Shown in pieces: positions 63,186 to 64,000 of a stretch of 64,000 nucleotides of DNA. The stretch is from assembly GCA_964564635.1 (NCBI GenBank), contig CAZMAR010000001.1, positions 372,001 through 436,000 on the forward strand, read 5' to 3'. The first letter of the stretch is position 1; every line of letters starts with the position of its first letter. The DNA is from Tepidaquicella sp964564635. Lineage in GTDB: Bacteria; Bacteroidota; Ignavibacteria; Tepidaquicellales; Tepidaquicellaceae. The notes beneath the pieces were generated by a model. The model had not been told where the DNA came from, made no database searches, and saw only the letters and a list, made by a program, of their open reading frames with translations. A program made the position numbers and the translations under genes.

Positions 63186-64000
63186 TTGGGATTAAGTACA
63201 CGAAAACAAATTGTTATACTAATTACTTTATGCATTATTTCTTATATCTTTTATCAGGTTATTCGTACATATATCTATAATGTATCATTTGGACTGCCAT
63301 TAGATGATACTTACATCCTCTTACATTATGCAAATAATTTTTCGAAAGGATTTATTTTCCAATATAACATAGGGGAATATACTCCCGGTACGACTTCTGC
63401 TATATATGTTATTATACTCGGTTTACTATTTCTATTGTTTGAAAACCAGTTAATTATTTCAGTAATAGTATCATCAATATTTCATATAGTTTCAGTAATA
63501 GCAACTCTTTTTCTCTCTAAATTATACTTTGAGGAACTGAGCAAAAAGTATCTTTATATCTCTAATAATAAATACCTTGAATTAATCCCCTCCTTAATTG
63601 TTATACTGATTGGCAGATATAACTGGATTTCTCAAAGCGGAATGGAAACCACGCTGTTTGTTTCTTTAATATTAATTGGCATATATTTCCACTCGAAAGA
63701 AATAATAAATAATCAGCAGAAACTAACATCGGGAATTATATTTGCACTTGCCTCACTCACAAGACCTGAAGGATATCTAATTAGTGGGTTATACTTTTTA
63801 GATAAACTTTTTTATCTACTTAAATTAAAGAATAAAAACAAATTCAGATTTTACATTTTAGAAATTTTCATATTCTCACTCATTATTCTTCCATATCCAA
63901 TATTTTCTTTTATAACAACAGGCTCAATTTTCCCAACTACCTACAAAGCAATAAATGTAAGACATGCTGAATATCAAAATTTAAGATTTCTGTACAAATT
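63186..64000 (+). CDS. GT-C-like polytopic membrane protein (3' end truncated by window)
   Basis: Partial gene running off the window end; 271 complete codons are visible. The start is TTG 63186, since no ATG lies between an upstream stop near 63162 and the first TM helix. The N-terminus MGLSTRKQIVILITLCIISY is TM1. The next loop has LPLDDTYILLHYANNFSKGF and EYTPGTTSAIYV, matching the D-D-x-Y-I-x-x-x-Y-A plus 'GE-x-x-x-G-x-T' pattern of mannosyltransferase-type GT-C proteins. SLTRPEGYL at about 195-203 is also typical. It follows the M14 gene by 72 bp and is probably another surface-glycan enzyme. Product identity is tentative. Confidence 0.65.
   Translation, partial: MGLSTRKQIVILITLCIISYIFYQVIRTYIYNVSFGLPLDDTYILLHYANNFSKGFIFQYNIGEYTPGTTSAIYVIILGLLFLLFENQLIISVIVSSIFHIVSVIATLFLSKLYFEELSKKYLYISNNKYLELIPSLIVILIGRYNWISQSGMETTLFVSLILIGIYFHSKEIINNQQKLTSGIIFALASLTRPEGYLISGLYFLDKLFYLLKLKNKNKFRFYILEIFIFSLIILPYPIFSFITTGSIFPTTYKAINVRHAEYQNLRFLYK

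Overview
The window is AT-rich, densely coded bacterial DNA. Three secreted proteins end in a type IX secretion (T9SS) type A sorting domain built on NYPNPFNP. Many other genes encode signal-peptide proteins, lipoproteins or outer-membrane-like barrels. hslUV, rpoN, atpDC and a malic enzyme-phosphotransacetylase fusion are also present. This fits the Bacteroidota/Ignavibacteria/Chlorobi/Kryptonia side of the FCB group, with Ignavibacteria-like as my best guess. The placement is inferred from gene content; no 16S rRNA or ribosomal protein gene is present.

Layout. 1-2.8 kb: truncated MlaF-like ATPase, murI-pyrE and a barrel protein. 2.9-12.1 kb: envelope glycan region with two convergent paralogous GT-C enzymes. 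The minus-strand gene of that pair ends a five-gene run: hybrid kinase, response regulator, BcsB-like protein, processive GT2 synthase with an N-terminal MshEN/GspE_N-like domain, GT-C enzyme. 12.2-20.9 kb: tsaD, secreted M28 peptidase, B12/siderophore-type binding protein, a T9SS beta-propeller protein, a lipoprotein and a barrel. 20.9-26.9 kb: hslU, hslV, rpoN, DUF3109, dprA and an NlpC/P60 lipoprotein. 27.5-30.6 kb: tRNA-Ser, zinc alcohol dehydrogenase, radical SAM protein and EamA transporter.

30.7-37.9 kb holds the most unusual cassette: three overlapping minus-strand genes encoding an exported barrel-like protein, an exported WD40-caspase and an exported metacaspase-like protein. 38.1-48.4 kb: T9SS M14 carboxypeptidase; a gatE-gatD-MIO ammonia-lyase run (GatDE is regarded as the archaeal amidotransferase); a malic enzyme and a zinc-ribbon protein. 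48.5-57.9 kb: UDP-glucuronate decarboxylase, MBL lipoprotein, M15 peptidase, two adjacent sensor kinases (one lacks its phospho-accepting His but keeps a receiver) and a polytopic membrane protein. 58-64 kb: tRNA-Lys, atpC-atpD, an array of about 13 palindromes with compensatory arm changes, a second T9SS M14 carboxypeptidase and a truncated GT-C-like gene.

Common themes are cell-surface construction (glycan synthesis, wall peptidases, T9SS cargo) and signalling. The items most worth follow-up are the caspase cassette, the palindrome array, bacterial GatDE, the MshEN-GT2/BcsB operon and the histidine-less hybrid kinase. I saw no CRISPR array, insertion sequence, prophage or pseudogene.
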